Origin: Phytobacter diazotrophicus
GTDB lineage: Bacteria > Pseudomonadota > Gammaproteobacteria > Enterobacterales > Enterobacteriaceae
Direction: 5' to 3'
DNA: 64,000 nt
NCBI GenBank assembly: GCA_004346725.1
Contig: SMDE01000009.1
Location: 176,445-240,444 of the forward strand
Position numbers and translations under genes: made by a program. Positions 37,606 to 47,361 of this stretch are shown piece by piece. How positions within the stretch are numbered: the first letter of the stretch is position 1; every line of letters begins with the position of its first letter. The notes below the pieces were generated by a model. That model made no database searches. It was not told the origin of the DNA and saw only the letters and a program-made list of their open reading frames with translations.

Positions 37606-38618
37606 CCACACAACCCCTTCTTGTACGCCGCCGTAGCGGGCGAAGCGGGATGGCACTCCTGCTGGTGCTGGTGTTACTCGTGCTGGCCTCGGTGGCCCAT
37701 CTGGGGCTGGGGGCGCGCACGATTGGCCCGCAAACCGTTGTCCGTGCGTTTCTGGCCTTCGACCCGCGCAACTTCGACCATCAGATAATTATCAGCCTGC
37801 GTCTGCTGCGCCTTGTGGCGGCGCTGATGGTGGGGGCGGCGCTTGGCGTCGCCGGGGCGCTGTTACAGACGGTGATCCGTAATCCGCTCGGTGAGCCGCA
37901 TATCCTTGGGCTGAATGCAGGGGCGGCGCTGGCGGTGGTTGCGACCACCGCGCTTGGGCTTGCTTTCGGGCCTGGGCAACCGCTGATCGCCGCCTGCGGT
38001 GCCGGGGCGCTGTTTGCGCTGGTGATGGGTATTGCCAGCGCCGGGAAAAGCGGGCTGACGCCGATGAAGGTCACCCTGTGTGGCGTGGCGCTCACCGCGT
38101 TTACCTCCTCTCTCACCGCCGCCATTCTGATCCTTGATGAACAAACCCTGTTGGCAATGCGCACCTGGCTTGCCGGGGATCTGGCAGGGCTACGCTGGGA
38201 GGCGGTCCGCAGTGCGGCGCTGGTGGCAGCGATTGGGCTGGTTCTGGCACTGTGGGTGGCCCCGGCGCTCAATATGCTGGCGCTGGGGGATCAGGTGGCT
38301 ATCGGGCTCGGGATCTCGCTGGTGCGTACCCGTGGCCTTGGGCTTGTTGCCATTGCCTTGTTGTGCGGGGCGGCGGTATCACTGGCCGGGCCGATCGGTT
38401 TTATCGGGCTGGTCGTCCCGCATCTGGTGCGCCGTTTTGCTACCGATGACCTGCGCCCGGGCGTGCCGCTTTGTGCGCTCACGGGGGCATTACTGTTGCT
38501 GCTGGCGGATATCGCCGCCCGTACGCTGGTCGCCCCCCATGAGCTGGCAACCGGGGTGATGACCGCGCTCGTGGGAGCACCGCTGTTTATCCTGCTGGCA
38601 TCGAGGTTATTCAAATGA
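37602..38618 (+). CDS. iron-siderophore ABC permease (FepD/FecC family)
   Basis: A 338-residue polytopic inner-membrane protein of the FecCD family. Helices start at about residue 15; conserved elements are RLLRLVAALMVGAALGVAGALLQTVIRNPLGEPHILGLNAGAA near 66-108 and GFIGLVVPHLVRR near 265, where it meets the ATPase. It forms a heterodimeric channel with the next gene product. Both ends overlap neighbouring genes by four bases (ATGA), so the operon is tightly coupled. Confidence 0.94.
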   Translation: MTTQPLLVRRRSGRSGMALLLVLVLLVLASVAHLGLGARTIGPQTVVRAFLAFDPRNFDHQIIISLRLLRLVAALMVGAALGVAGALLQTVIRNPLGEPHILGLNAGAALAVVATTALGLAFGPGQPLIAACGAGALFALVMGIASAGKSGLTPMKVTLCGVALTAFTSSLTAAILILDEQTLLAMRTWLAGDLAGLRWEAVRSAALVAAIGLVLALWVAPALNMLALGDQVAIGLGISLVRTRGLGLVAIALLCGAAVSLAGPIGFIGLVVPHLVRRFATDDLRPGVPLCALTGALLLLLADIAARTLVAPHELATGVMTALVGAPLFILLASRLFK

Positions 38619-39667
38619 GTTCGCTGCTATCGCGCGCAGGCTTTCGTTCGTTTCGTCTGGGGCGTTTTTCCCGTTTATGGCGGCCAAAGACGGCTGTTTG
38701 GGGCGCCGTGCTGCTGGTGCTCGCGCTGGGGTTATTACTTACCGGCCTGATGCAAGGCTCGCTGCCGGTTCCCGCATCGGCGATCGGGCGCGCGCTCTTT
38801 TTCCCACAGGCGCTTAATGCCGAACAGTTGTACATCGTGTGGGATATCCGTTTGCCGCGCCTGCTGATGGCGCTGCTGTGCGGCGCCATGCTGGGTATGG
38901 CCGGGGCGGCGATGCAGTCGATCACCCGCAATGGTCTGGCGGACCCTGGGCTGCTGGGGGTGAAAGAGGGCAGTAGTGTGGCGGTGCTGGCGTTAATCCT
39001 CCTCTTCCCGGCGCTGGGGCTGGCCTGGCGGCCCGTAGCGGGCATGGCGGGCGGCCTGCTGGCGGCGTTGATCGTGCTGCTTCTGGCGCGGGATTTTTCG
39101 CGTCCGCGTTTTATTTTGCTCGGTATTGGCGTCTCCTGGACGTTTGCGGCAGGCATTGGGGTGTTTATGACCACCGCCGATGTGCGCGATGTACAGACCG
39201 CGCTGGTGTGGCTGGCGGGCAGCCTGCATACCGCCGCCTGGCCGCTACTGCTGGTGGCGACCTGCTGGGCGCTGCCTGCCGCGCTAATGTTGTTTGTTAC
39301 CGCGCGGGCCTCAGATGTGGCGCTGCTCGGCCATCAGGCCGCCGCCGGGCTGGGCGTGCGGATGGCGTGGCTGATGCGCATTCGTTTTTTTGCTCCGGTG
39401 TTACTGACCGCCGCCTGCGTCTCTTGTGCGGGTAGCATCGGTTTTGTCGGGCTGATTGCGCCGCATATGGCGCGTTTTCTGCTGCGCGGCGGCCAGGTGG
39501 CGCTGTTGTCCGGCAGTGCGTTGCTCGGTGCGCTGCTGGTGCTGGTGGCCGATTCGCTGGGGCGGCTGGCATTTGCGCCGCTGCAAATCCCGGCGGGCAT
39601 TGTGATTTCATTGACGGGCGGACCATTTTTCCTGCTGTTGCTCTGGCAGCGGCGGGACCGGTTATAA
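38615..39667 (+). CDS. iron-siderophore ABC permease (FepG/FecD family)
   Basis: A 350-residue second permease of the FecCD family, with RLPRLLMALLCGAMLGMAGAAMQSITRNGLADPGLLGVKEG near residue 85-125 and GFVGLIAPHMARFLL near 275. It has a basic N-terminal tail of about 28 residues before the first helix. It pairs with the preceding permease, and its start overlaps that gene's stop (ATGA). The binding-protein gene follows 13 bp later. Confidence 0.94.
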   Translation: MSSLLSRAGFRSFRLGRFSRLWRPKTAVWGAVLLVLALGLLLTGLMQGSLPVPASAIGRALFFPQALNAEQLYIVWDIRLPRLLMALLCGAMLGMAGAAMQSITRNGLADPGLLGVKEGSSVAVLALILLFPALGLAWRPVAGMAGGLLAALIVLLLARDFSRPRFILLGIGVSWTFAAGIGVFMTTADVRDVQTALVWLAGSLHTAAWPLLLVATCWALPAALMLFVTARASDVALLGHQAAAGLGVRMAWLMRIRFFAPVLLTAACVSCAGSIGFVGLIAPHMARFLLRGGQVALLSGSALLGALLVLVADSLGRLAFAPLQIPAGIVISLTGGPFFLLLLWQRRDRL

Positions 39668-39680
39668 CTCAGGGAGCCGT

Positions 39681-40631
39681 ATGCGTTTACTATTCGCTTT
39701 TTTATTACTGGCGGTGACGGCGGTGCATGCCGAACCCGCGACCCGCACCTTTACCGATGATCTGGGGCGGACGGTGACCGTGCCGCTGCATCCGCAGCGT
39801 ATTGTCTCGTTGCACGATCTCGATATCACCATTCCGCTGATTGAGCTGGGCGTGCCGCCGGTCGCCAGCCATGGCCGCACCCGGCCCGACGGCAGCCATA
39901 CGCTGCGCTCCAGTGCGATGTTGACCGGGGTGGATTTTGATAACAGCCAGATCGCGTTTATCGGCACCGCAACCATTGATATTGAAGCCGTGGCGGCGGC
40001 AAAACCGGATCTGATCATTACCGAGCCGAGTCGCAATACGCCGGTGGAGCAACTGGAAAAAATCGCCCCGACCGTCAGTATCGATCACCTTGACGGTGGC
40101 GCGCCGCGTATCTACAGCAAACTGGCGGAGTTGACCGGCAGCCAGGCGCGACTTGCCATTCTTGAACGTCGCTATCAGGCGCAAATCGCGGCGCTAAAAG
40201 CGACGGTGGATACCGGTAAAATCCGCGTGTCGGTGATTCAGGCCAACCAGGGGAAAATCAACGCCCTGCATACCTATCATTCGCTGGGACGTGTGCTGCG
40301 TGATGCCGGGTTCACCTTCCCGCCGCTGATTGAGCGCATCCCGGAGGGCGGACGTATTGATGTCAGCGCGGAGCGGTTGCCGGAGCTGGATGCCGATTTT
40401 GTCTTCGCTACCTGGCGTGGGGATACCGGCGGTAAGCCGCAGGATGAGATGGCGGCGATGGATGCGGTAATGCCGGGCTGGTGTAATTTTCTGTCGGCCT
40501 GCCGTACCGGGCATTATGTGTTGATTTCACGGGAAGAGGCCATTTCCAACTCCTATGCGGCGCTGGGGCTGATGGCGGCGCAGGTGCAATCGCAGATTGC
40601 CGGGCGTCCGTTGCCGGGTGCAACGCCATGA
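39681..40631 (+). CDS. periplasmic iron-siderophore binding protein
   Basis: A 316-residue binding protein of the FecB/FhuD/BtuF class with a signal peptide (MRLLFAFLLLAVTAVHA). It has the family openings TRTFTDDLGRTVTVPLHPQRIVSL and KPDLIITEPSR. It would carry the ferric siderophore from the outer-membrane receptor to the permeases. AGGGAG precedes the ATG. Its stop overlaps the start of the RpiR-type gene. Confidence 0.92.
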   Translation: MRLLFAFLLLAVTAVHAEPATRTFTDDLGRTVTVPLHPQRIVSLHDLDITIPLIELGVPPVASHGRTRPDGSHTLRSSAMLTGVDFDNSQIAFIGTATIDIEAVAAAKPDLIITEPSRNTPVEQLEKIAPTVSIDHLDGGAPRIYSKLAELTGSQARLAILERRYQAQIAALKATVDTGKIRVSVIQANQGKINALHTYHSLGRVLRDAGFTFPPLIERIPEGGRIDVSAERLPELDADFVFATWRGDTGGKPQDEMAAMDAVMPGWCNFLSACRTGHYVLISREEAISNSYAALGLMAAQVQSQIAGRPLPGATP

Positions 40632-41521
40632 TGCGCGCAACGAAAAGCAAAGGGCGGGTGGATGTCTATGGCGAGCGCTACCGGGCGCGGGCGCATACGC
40701 TGTCGCCACGCTTATTGTCGGTGGCGCGCTACATCCACGAAAACCGGGACGTGGTGCTGGAGCATACGGCCATTGAAATTGCGGCGGCCACGCAAACCTC
40801 GGACGCCACGGTGGTGCGCGCGATTCAGGCGCTCGGCTTTGCCGGATTACGCGACCTGAAACAGACGATGGAGCACTGGTTTGGGCCGACGGTGACCTCG
40901 GCGGAAAAGATGAGTACCACGGTCGGAGCGCTGTCATGCGATGTCAATTCCGGCATCGATTTTGTGCTCGAAGGGCACCAGTACACCTGCGAGGTGTTAT
41001 CTGCGCCGGATAACCGTTATGCCATCGCACAGGCCGTCGCCCTGCTGGTGGAGGCGCGTCAGGCGGCCATTTTTGGGATTGGCGCTTCGGGGATTCTGGC
41101 CGATTACACCGCCCGCCTGTTCAGCCGTGTCGGGCTGCCCGCGGTGGCGCTCAACCGTACCGGTATTGGGCTGGCAGAGCAGTTGATTAGCCTGCAACGC
41201 GGCGATGTGCTGGTGATGATGGCGCAGAAATCGGCCCATCGGGAGGGGCTGACGACCCTGAAAGAGACCAAACGGCTGGGTATTCCGACGATTTTGCTGA
41301 CCAATGCGCTGGATTCGCGTTTTAGCAAAGAGGCGGACGTGGTGATCCATGTGCCGCGCGGCGGTGAGAAGGGCAAAATCCCGCTGCATGGCACGGTGTT
41401 GCTGTGTCTGGAGATGATTGTGTTGTCCGTGGCGTCGGCTACCTCCCAGCGTGCCATCAAAACGGTGAAGCGCATCAATGAGTTTCACCGTGGCCTGAAG
41501 CCCGGCGGCAAAAAGGTGTAA
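40628..41521 (+). CDS. RpiR/MurR-family regulator with SIS domain
   Basis: A 297-residue regulator with an N-terminal HTH (LSPRLLSVARYIHENRDVVLEHTAIEIAAATQTSDATVVRAIQALGFAGLRDLK, about 25-80) and a C-terminal SIS sugar-phosphate-binding domain (IFGIGASGILADYTARLFSRVG near 142, and GDVLVMMAQKSAHRE near 193). Such regulators normally sense phosphosugars and control sugar genes. Here it is the last gene of an iron-siderophore ABC operon, with an ATGA overlap to the binding-protein gene. It may tie iron uptake to a sugar-phosphate signal. The SIS serine/threonine contacts appear only partly conserved. Confidence 0.85.
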   Translation: MMRATKSKGRVDVYGERYRARAHTLSPRLLSVARYIHENRDVVLEHTAIEIAAATQTSDATVVRAIQALGFAGLRDLKQTMEHWFGPTVTSAEKMSTTVGALSCDVNSGIDFVLEGHQYTCEVLSAPDNRYAIAQAVALLVEARQAAIFGIGASGILADYTARLFSRVGLPAVALNRTGIGLAEQLISLQRGDVLVMMAQKSAHREGLTTLKETKRLGIPTILLTNALDSRFSKEADVVIHVPRGGEKGKIPLHGTVLLCLEMIVLSVASATSQRAIKTVKRINEFHRGLKPGGKKV

Positions 41522-41610
41522 TTCCGCCGGTGGGCAAGGGGGATTCCCGGATGGCGGCAGTCGAACGGTCCCCTCGCCCCTTTGGGCAGACGGTTAGGGT
41601 GCGAGGAAAA

Positions 41611-42975
41611 TCACCCCACGCCACCCCCCAGGGATTGCCACAGCGTTACCCGGTTCTCAAGATCTGTCTGCTGCAGCGAAATCAACCCCTCCTGCGCCGA
41701 CCACAGCGAACGCTGTGCGGTCAGCACCGATAAATAATCCCCGGTCCCGGCCTGATATTGACGCTGAGCGATATCCAGCGTTTTTTGTTCGGCAGCCACA
41801 TATTCACGCTGGGCGTCGAGCTGTTCATCCAGCGTCTGGCGGCGGGCGAGGGCATCGGCAACATCTTTAAACGCGCTCTGAATCGTTTTCTCATAGGTGG
41901 CGATCAACCCTTTCTTCTCTGCTTCCGCGTAGCGCAACTGCGCCAGGTTGCTGCCCCCGGTAAACAGCGGCAGCGAAATCGACGGGGCAAACGACCAGAC
42001 CTTCATACCGTTATTAAACAGCGACGACAGGGCTGAACTGCCCACCCCTGCGCTGGCGGTTAACGAAATCGACGGGAAGAAATTCGCCCGTGCCGCACCA
42101 ATGTTGGCATTGGCGCTTTTCAGGTTGTGCTCCGCTTCCTGAATATCCGGACGGCGCAACAATACCGAAGACGACACCCCCGCAGGCGTCAGCTTGATGC
42201 TGTCCTGCGCCAGGCTTTCGAGCGTACCGGGCAGCAGACTTTGCGCCACGGTCGTTCCCGCCAGCAGATTGAGCGCATTGATATCCTGCGCCACCTGGGT
42301 TTTGTAACTGGCGACACTCGCTCGTGCCTGCTGATAGACCGCCATGGCTTCGCTTACATCCGTCGCCGCCGCCGTCCCCACCTGCTGTTGACGCTTCACA
42401 ATCGTGAGCGAATTTTGCGCGCTCGCCATTGTCTGCTGCGCCAGCGCCAGGTTGCTGTTATCCGCCGCCAGCGTAATCCACGCGGTGGTGATTTCACCCA
42501 CCAGCGTCAGGCGGGTGTTTTGCGCGGTATATTCGCTGGCAAGCCAGGTCTCCCGCTGGGCCCGCGCGAGGCTCTGGTTACGGCCAAACAGATCCAGTTC
42601 AAAGCTCGACACCGCGCCATTGGCCTCTGCACTGGACGTCACGCCGGTGGCCGCAGTACGGCTGCGGGTGTTGCTCAACTCCGCATTGACGGTGGGGAAG
42701 AGCGCGGCCCGGTCTTCGGCATAGAGCGCGCGTGCCGCATCGATATCGGCAATCGCTTTTTGCACATCGCGGTTTTGGGTGAGCGACAGGCTCACCACCT
42801 GCTGCAGGCGGCTGTCATTGACCACCTGCTTCCAGTCGGTGGCGACCGCCTTCGCCTCGCCGCTGCTACCCGGCAAAGTGGCAGGAACCGGGGCTGCCGG
42901 GCGTTGATAGGTCGGGTCGAGCGACACACAGCCCGCGCTCAGGAGAGCCAAAACAAGCACACTAATTCGAAACAT
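41611..42975 (-). CDS. eefC: outer-membrane efflux channel, EefC/OprM type
   Basis: A 454-residue TolC-like outer-membrane lipoprotein of the NodT/OprM family. The signal peptide ends in the lipobox SAGC (Cys16). Two outer-membrane efflux repeats follow (around 55-245 and 270-445), with the typical ...LRRPDIQEAEHNLKSANANIGAARANFFPSISL at the start of the second. It is the last gene of a leftward RND operon, 2 bp behind the pump gene. The EefABC naming rests on operon layout and overall likeness; other OprM-type names are possible. Confidence 0.88.
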   Translation of the reverse strand: MFRISVLVLALLSAGCVSLDPTYQRPAAPVPATLPGSSGEAKAVATDWKQVVNDSRLQQVVSLSLTQNRDVQKAIADIDAARALYAEDRAALFPTVNAELSNTRSRTAATGVTSSAEANGAVSSFELDLFGRNQSLARAQRETWLASEYTAQNTRLTLVGEITTAWITLAADNSNLALAQQTMASAQNSLTIVKRQQQVGTAAATDVSEAMAVYQQARASVASYKTQVAQDINALNLLAGTTVAQSLLPGTLESLAQDSIKLTPAGVSSSVLLRRPDIQEAEHNLKSANANIGAARANFFPSISLTASAGVGSSALSSLFNNGMKVWSFAPSISLPLFTGGSNLAQLRYAEAEKKGLIATYEKTIQSAFKDVADALARRQTLDEQLDAQREYVAAEQKTLDIAQRQYQAGTGDYLSVLTAQRSLWSAQEGLISLQQTDLENRVTLWQSLGGGVG

Positions 42976-42977
42976 AA

Positions 42978-45900
42978 TTACTCCTGGCGTTGACGTTTAC
43001 CGGCGAACAGACGTTTCACCAGCACAAAGAACAGCGGAACAAAGAAGATGGCGAGAAGCGTGGCGGCCAGCGTACCGCCGATGATGCCGGTCCCGATGGC
43101 GACACGGCTGTTGGCTCCGGCCCCGGTCGCCACTGCCAGCGGCAGCACCCCGGCGATAAACGCCAGCGAAGTCATCATAATCGGGCGCAAGCGGGTTCGT
43201 GCCGCACGCAGCGCCGCCCGGCTCAGGGAATAGCCTTCCTGCACCGCCGCTTCGGCAAACTCGACAATCAAAATGGCGTTTTTCGACGACAGACCGATGG
43301 TGGTCAGTAGCGCGACCTGGAAGTAGACGTCATTGTTCAGACCACGCATCCAGGCCGCCAGCGCCGCCCCAAGCAGGCCGAGCGGGATAACCAGGATGAC
43401 CGAAATCGGCACGGACCAACTCTCGTAGAGCGCTGCCAGACAGAGGAACACCACCATGATCGAGATGGCATAAAGGCTCATGGCCTGGCCGCTGGCGAGT
43501 TTCTCCTGCAATGACAGGCCGCTCCAGGCCCAGGTAGAACCGGCGGGCAGATTATTAGCGAGGGTCTCCATTTTGGTCATCGCGACGCCGGAACTGAACC
43601 CGCTGGCATTCTCCCCCTGAATTTCATAGGCCGCCGAGCCGTTGTAGCGCACCAGACTTTCCGGGCCATATTCCCAGTGGGTGGTGGCAAAGGCGGAGAA
43701 CGGCGTCATGCTGTCATCGCTGCCGCGTACGTACCATTTTTTCAGGTCAGACGGCGCGGCGCGAAACGCGCTATCCCCCTGGATATAGACCTTCTTCACG
43801 CGTCCACGATCGATAAAGTCATTCACATAGGTCCCGCCCCAGGCGCTGGAGAGCGTATTGCTGACATCGCTGAGCGACAGGCCCAGCGCGACGGCTTTAT
43901 TGCTGTCGATATCCACCTGCAACTGCGGCATTTGTGGCAGGTCGTTGGCGCGAACGGCTTGCAGCTCCTGGCTTTTGCTGGCCTCGCCAATCAACTGGTT
44001 ACGCATTTTCAGCAGTTCGTCGCGATCGGTACTGCCACTTGCCAGCAGCTCAAAGGTAAAGCCGTTACTCTGCCCCAGACCGTCCACTGACGGTGGGATC
44101 ATGGCGAAAATGCTGGCATCGCGGAGAGTGCTTAACTGCTGGGTGGCCCGCAGGGCGATCGCCTGGGCGGTATTTTCCGCCCCCTTACGCTCTGACCAGT
44201 TTTTCAGCGAGACGAAGGCCATCCCGGCGTTCTGGCCGTTACCGCTAAAGCTAAAGCCAGTGACCGTGAAGATGGCGTTGGTATTGGCTTTCTCTTTGGT
44301 GAGGAACCAGTCGGTCACTTTGCTGGCGACCGCATTGGTGCGCGGCGCGGTGGCCCCGGCGGGCAGGGTGAACTGTACCATGACAGAGCCCTGGTCTTCG
44401 GTCGGCAGGAAGCTGCCGGGCAGACGCCACATGACAAACGCCATCGCCGCACAGAGCACGCCATAGGTAGCGATCACGGTCACAGAGCGGCGCAAGACGC
44501 GCAGGACACGGTGCTCGTATTTATTTTCGGTGCGGGCATAGAAGCGATTGAACGCGCCGAAGAAGCCTTTCTTATGGGGCTTACTGTGCTGCATCACCGT
44601 GCCGCACAACGCCGGGGTCAGGGTGAGCGCAACAATCACCGACAGGGTCATAGCCGAGATGATGGTGACCGAGAACTGACGGTAAATCACCCCGGTAGAG
44701 CCACCAAAGAAGGCCATTGGCAGGAATACGGCGGAGAGTACCAGCGCAATCGCCACCAGCGCACCGGAGATTTCGCCCATCGATTTTTCAGTGGCTTCGC
44801 GGGCGGGCAGCCCTTCGTCGCGCATAATACGCTCGACGTTTTCCACCACCACGATGGCGTCATCCACCAGCAAGCCAATCGCCAGCACCATCGCAAACAG
44901 CGTCAGGGTGTTAATCGAGTAACCAAAGAGCGCCAGTACCCCAAAGGTTCCCAATAGCACGACAGGTACCGCCATTGCCGGAATCAGGGTGGCGCGGACG
45001 TTTTGCAGGAACAGATACATCACGCAGACCACCAGTACGATGGCTTCGATCAGCGTCTGCACCACATCTTCAATGGAGATTTTGATAAAGTCGGTGCTGT
45101 CTTTCGGGTAGGCGACGTCATAACCCTGCGGCATGCTATGACGGAACTCGGCAATTTTATCTTTCACCAGGGTGGCGGTATCCAGGGCGTTCGCGCCAGG
45201 AGCCAGCATCACCGCCAGGCCCGCCGCCGGGTGGCCGTTTAGTTTCGCTGTCGCCGAATAGTCTTCGCTGCCCATCTCTACGCGGGCAACGTCGCCGACG
45301 CGGACCACCGCACCGTTGGTTTCACTTTTGATGATGATATTGCGGAACTGCTCCACGGTTTGCAGGCGAGACTGCGCACGCACGGTGGCCGTCAGTTGCT
45401 GACTGTTTGAGGCCGGCAGCGCACCGATCTTCCCGGCGGAAACCTGCACGTTTTGCGCTTCAATGGCGGTCTGCACATCAGACGGCATCAGCGCATAAGA
45501 GGCCAGTTTGTCCGGGTCCATCCAGATACGCATGGCATATTCCGCACCGAACACCTGCAGGCTCCCCACGCCGTTAACGCGCGCGAGCGGGTCCTGCACA
45601 TTACTCACCAGCCAGTCGGCGATATCGGAGCTGGAAGCACGGTCGGTTTTGTCATACATCGCCATGATGAGCAGGAAGCTGCTCTGGGATTTCACCACCG
45701 TCACGCCGGATTGGGTGACTTCGGTTGGCAGGCGGGATTCGGCCTGTTGCACCTTGTTCTGTACCTGCACCTGAGCGGTGTCCGGGTCGGTACCCTGTTC
45801 GAACGTCACGGTGATGGTCACCTGGCCATCGGAACTGCTGGTGGAGGTGAAATAGAGCAGGTTATCGAGCCCGGTAAGCTGTTGTTCGATAACCTGGGTC

Positions 45901-46085
45901 ACGCTGTTTTCCAGGGTTTGCGCCGATGCGCCGGTGTAGGTGGCGGTGATTTTTATCGAAGGGGGCGCCACGTCCGGGTATTGCGCGATGGGCAGTGTGC
46001 GGATAGCCAGCACCCCGGCCATCATGATCAGTATGGCGATCACCCAGGCAAAGACCGGGCGACGCACGAAGAAGCTGGAGAACAT
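42978..46085 (-). CDS. eefB: RND multidrug efflux pump, EefB/AcrB family
   Basis: A 1035-residue inner-membrane HAE1 pump that exports drugs in exchange for protons. It opens FFVRRPVFAWVIAILIMMAGVLAIRTLPIAQYPDVAPP. The proton-relay pair is in GLLVDDAIVVVENVER near residue 407, and the helix-10 lysine in LSSKNAILIVEFA near 940. Two large periplasmic loops are present as expected. Its ATG overlaps the stop of the adaptor gene (ATGA). Assigned to the EefABC pump on context; AcrB- or MexB-type substrate range cannot be read from sequence. Confidence 0.93.
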   Translation of the reverse strand: MFSSFFVRRPVFAWVIAILIMMAGVLAIRTLPIAQYPDVAPPSIKITATYTGASAQTLENSVTQVIEQQLTGLDNLLYFTSTSSSDGQVTITVTFEQGTDPDTAQVQVQNKVQQAESRLPTEVTQSGVTVVKSQSSFLLIMAMYDKTDRASSSDIADWLVSNVQDPLARVNGVGSLQVFGAEYAMRIWMDPDKLASYALMPSDVQTAIEAQNVQVSAGKIGALPASNSQQLTATVRAQSRLQTVEQFRNIIIKSETNGAVVRVGDVARVEMGSEDYSATAKLNGHPAAGLAVMLAPGANALDTATLVKDKIAEFRHSMPQGYDVAYPKDSTDFIKISIEDVVQTLIEAIVLVVCVMYLFLQNVRATLIPAMAVPVVLLGTFGVLALFGYSINTLTLFAMVLAIGLLVDDAIVVVENVERIMRDEGLPAREATEKSMGEISGALVAIALVLSAVFLPMAFFGGSTGVIYRQFSVTIISAMTLSVIVALTLTPALCGTVMQHSKPHKKGFFGAFNRFYARTENKYEHRVLRVLRRSVTVIATYGVLCAAMAFVMWRLPGSFLPTEDQGSVMVQFTLPAGATAPRTNAVASKVTDWFLTKEKANTNAIFTVTGFSFSGNGQNAGMAFVSLKNWSERKGAENTAQAIALRATQQLSTLRDASIFAMIPPSVDGLGQSNGFTFELLASGSTDRDELLKMRNQLIGEASKSQELQAVRANDLPQMPQLQVDIDSNKAVALGLSLSDVSNTLSSAWGGTYVNDFIDRGRVKKVYIQGDSAFRAAPSDLKKWYVRGSDDSMTPFSAFATTHWEYGPESLVRYNGSAAYEIQGENASGFSSGVAMTKMETLANNLPAGSTWAWSGLSLQEKLASGQAMSLYAISIMVVFLCLAALYESWSVPISVILVIPLGLLGAALAAWMRGLNNDVYFQVALLTTIGLSSKNAILIVEFAEAAVQEGYSLSRAALRAARTRLRPIMMTSLAFIAGVLPLAVATGAGANSRVAIGTGIIGGTLAATLLAIFFVPLFFVLVKRLFAGKRQRQE

Positions 46086-47206
46086 CAGGCTTTGCCTCCG
46101 TTGTTTTGCACTTCAACGGCTTTCGCCTCTGAACCGGCGGTGACTTTATCGGTACCTTCAACAATCAGCTTGTCGCCGCTTTGCAGCCCTTTCAGGACCA
46201 GCCATTTATCGCCGTAGGTGTCACCCGTTTCGACGCTGCGCTGCTCGACCTTGTTTTGAGCGTTGACCACCAGCGCCGTGGCATTGCCTTTGCTGTCGCG
46301 GGTGATGCCCTGTTGTGGGGCGAGAATGGCGTTTTCCATCACGCCTTCATTGACTCTGGCGCGGACAAACATGCCGGGCAGCAGTTGCTGATGCGGGTTA
46401 GGGAAGATAGCGCGCAGGGTGACAGAACCGGTGGCTTCATCCACGGCCACTTCGGTCAGCGCCAGTTTGCCGGTTTCGCTGTAGGTGCTGCCATCTTCCA
46501 GAATCAGCGATACATTCAGCGTGCTGTCGTTACTGGCGAGCGCCTGCTTACGTAAACGCAGCAGGTCGGCACTGGAGCGGGTGAGATCGACATACATGGT
46601 GTCCAGCCCGCGCACGGTTGCCAGCGCCGTGGTTTGTTCGGCAGTGACCAGCGCACCGGGAGTAACAGACGAGATACCAATCCGCCCGCTAATCGGCGAC
46701 GTGATGGTGGTCCAGTTCAGGTTGATACGCGCGCTTTCCAGCGCCGCCTGTTTGGCGCTGACGCTGGCGCGGTCCTGCGCACAGGTAGATTTCGCGTCGT
46801 CGGCATCCTGCTGTGATACGCCGTTGTCTTTTACCAGCAGCGCATAGCGGCGCGCTTTCTGACAGTCGGATTCCACCAGCGATTGCGCCTGTTTGAGTGA
46901 GGCATCGGCTTCATTGAAGGCGGCACGATAGCTGGACGGATCAATCTGATACAGCGGCTGGCCAGCTTTCACGGTGTCACCTTCGGTGAAGAGGCGCTTC
47001 TGAATGATGCCGCCAACTTGCGGGCGGACTTCCGCGCTTAGCGAGGCCGAGGTGCGCCCGGTCAGGGTGCTGAATACGGCAAGCGGTTGGCTCTGGAGCG
47101 TGACGACCCCGACTTCCTGGACCGCGTTGTGTTGTGCAGGTGGCGTGGCATTGTCGCAGCCAGTTAATGCGAATAATGCCACGACGGTGGTTTTTATTAA
47201 CTTCAT
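46085..47206 (-). CDS. eefA: RND periplasmic adaptor, EefA/AcrA family
   Basis: A 373-residue membrane-fusion lipoprotein, with signal peptide and lipobox LTGC (Cys16). Beta-barrel and lipoyl elements (LTGRTSASLSAEVRPQVGGIIQKRLFTEGDTVKAGQPLYQIDPSSYRAAF, about 48-96) precede a coiled coil (about 97-160). It links the pump to the outer-membrane channel. It has two unusual cysteines in the coiled-coil region (SDCQKARR and KSTCAQD). First gene of the pump operon, 155 bp behind its TetR-family regulator. Confidence 0.92.
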   Translation of the reverse strand: MKLIKTTVVALFALTGCDNATPPAQHNAVQEVGVVTLQSQPLAVFSTLTGRTSASLSAEVRPQVGGIIQKRLFTEGDTVKAGQPLYQIDPSSYRAAFNEADASLKQAQSLVESDCQKARRYALLVKDNGVSQQDADDAKSTCAQDRASVSAKQAALESARINLNWTTITSPISGRIGISSVTPGALVTAEQTTALATVRGLDTMYVDLTRSSADLLRLRKQALASNDSTLNVSLILEDGSTYSETGKLALTEVAVDEATGSVTLRAIFPNPHQQLLPGMFVRARVNEGVMENAILAPQQGITRDSKGNATALVVNAQNKVEQRSVETGDTYGDKWLVLKGLQSGDKLIVEGTDKVTAGSEAKAVEVQNNGGKA

Positions 47207-47361
47207 TATATTTTTCCGGCGTGTAAAAGGCCTGCCCGTTGATAATCAAAGGGCGGCTGGTTGACCATATTTTGGCGATGGCAATACGCCACTTCCGCTA
47301 TTAGCGGAAATGATGACGGGCGATGTCGTTATACATCGCCTGAAATTCGTTTAATCCCGGA

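Noticed and set aside
42127..42993. Open frame of 288 codons opposite the outer-membrane efflux gene
   Set aside because: Arg- and His-rich shadow translation without homology or ribosome site.
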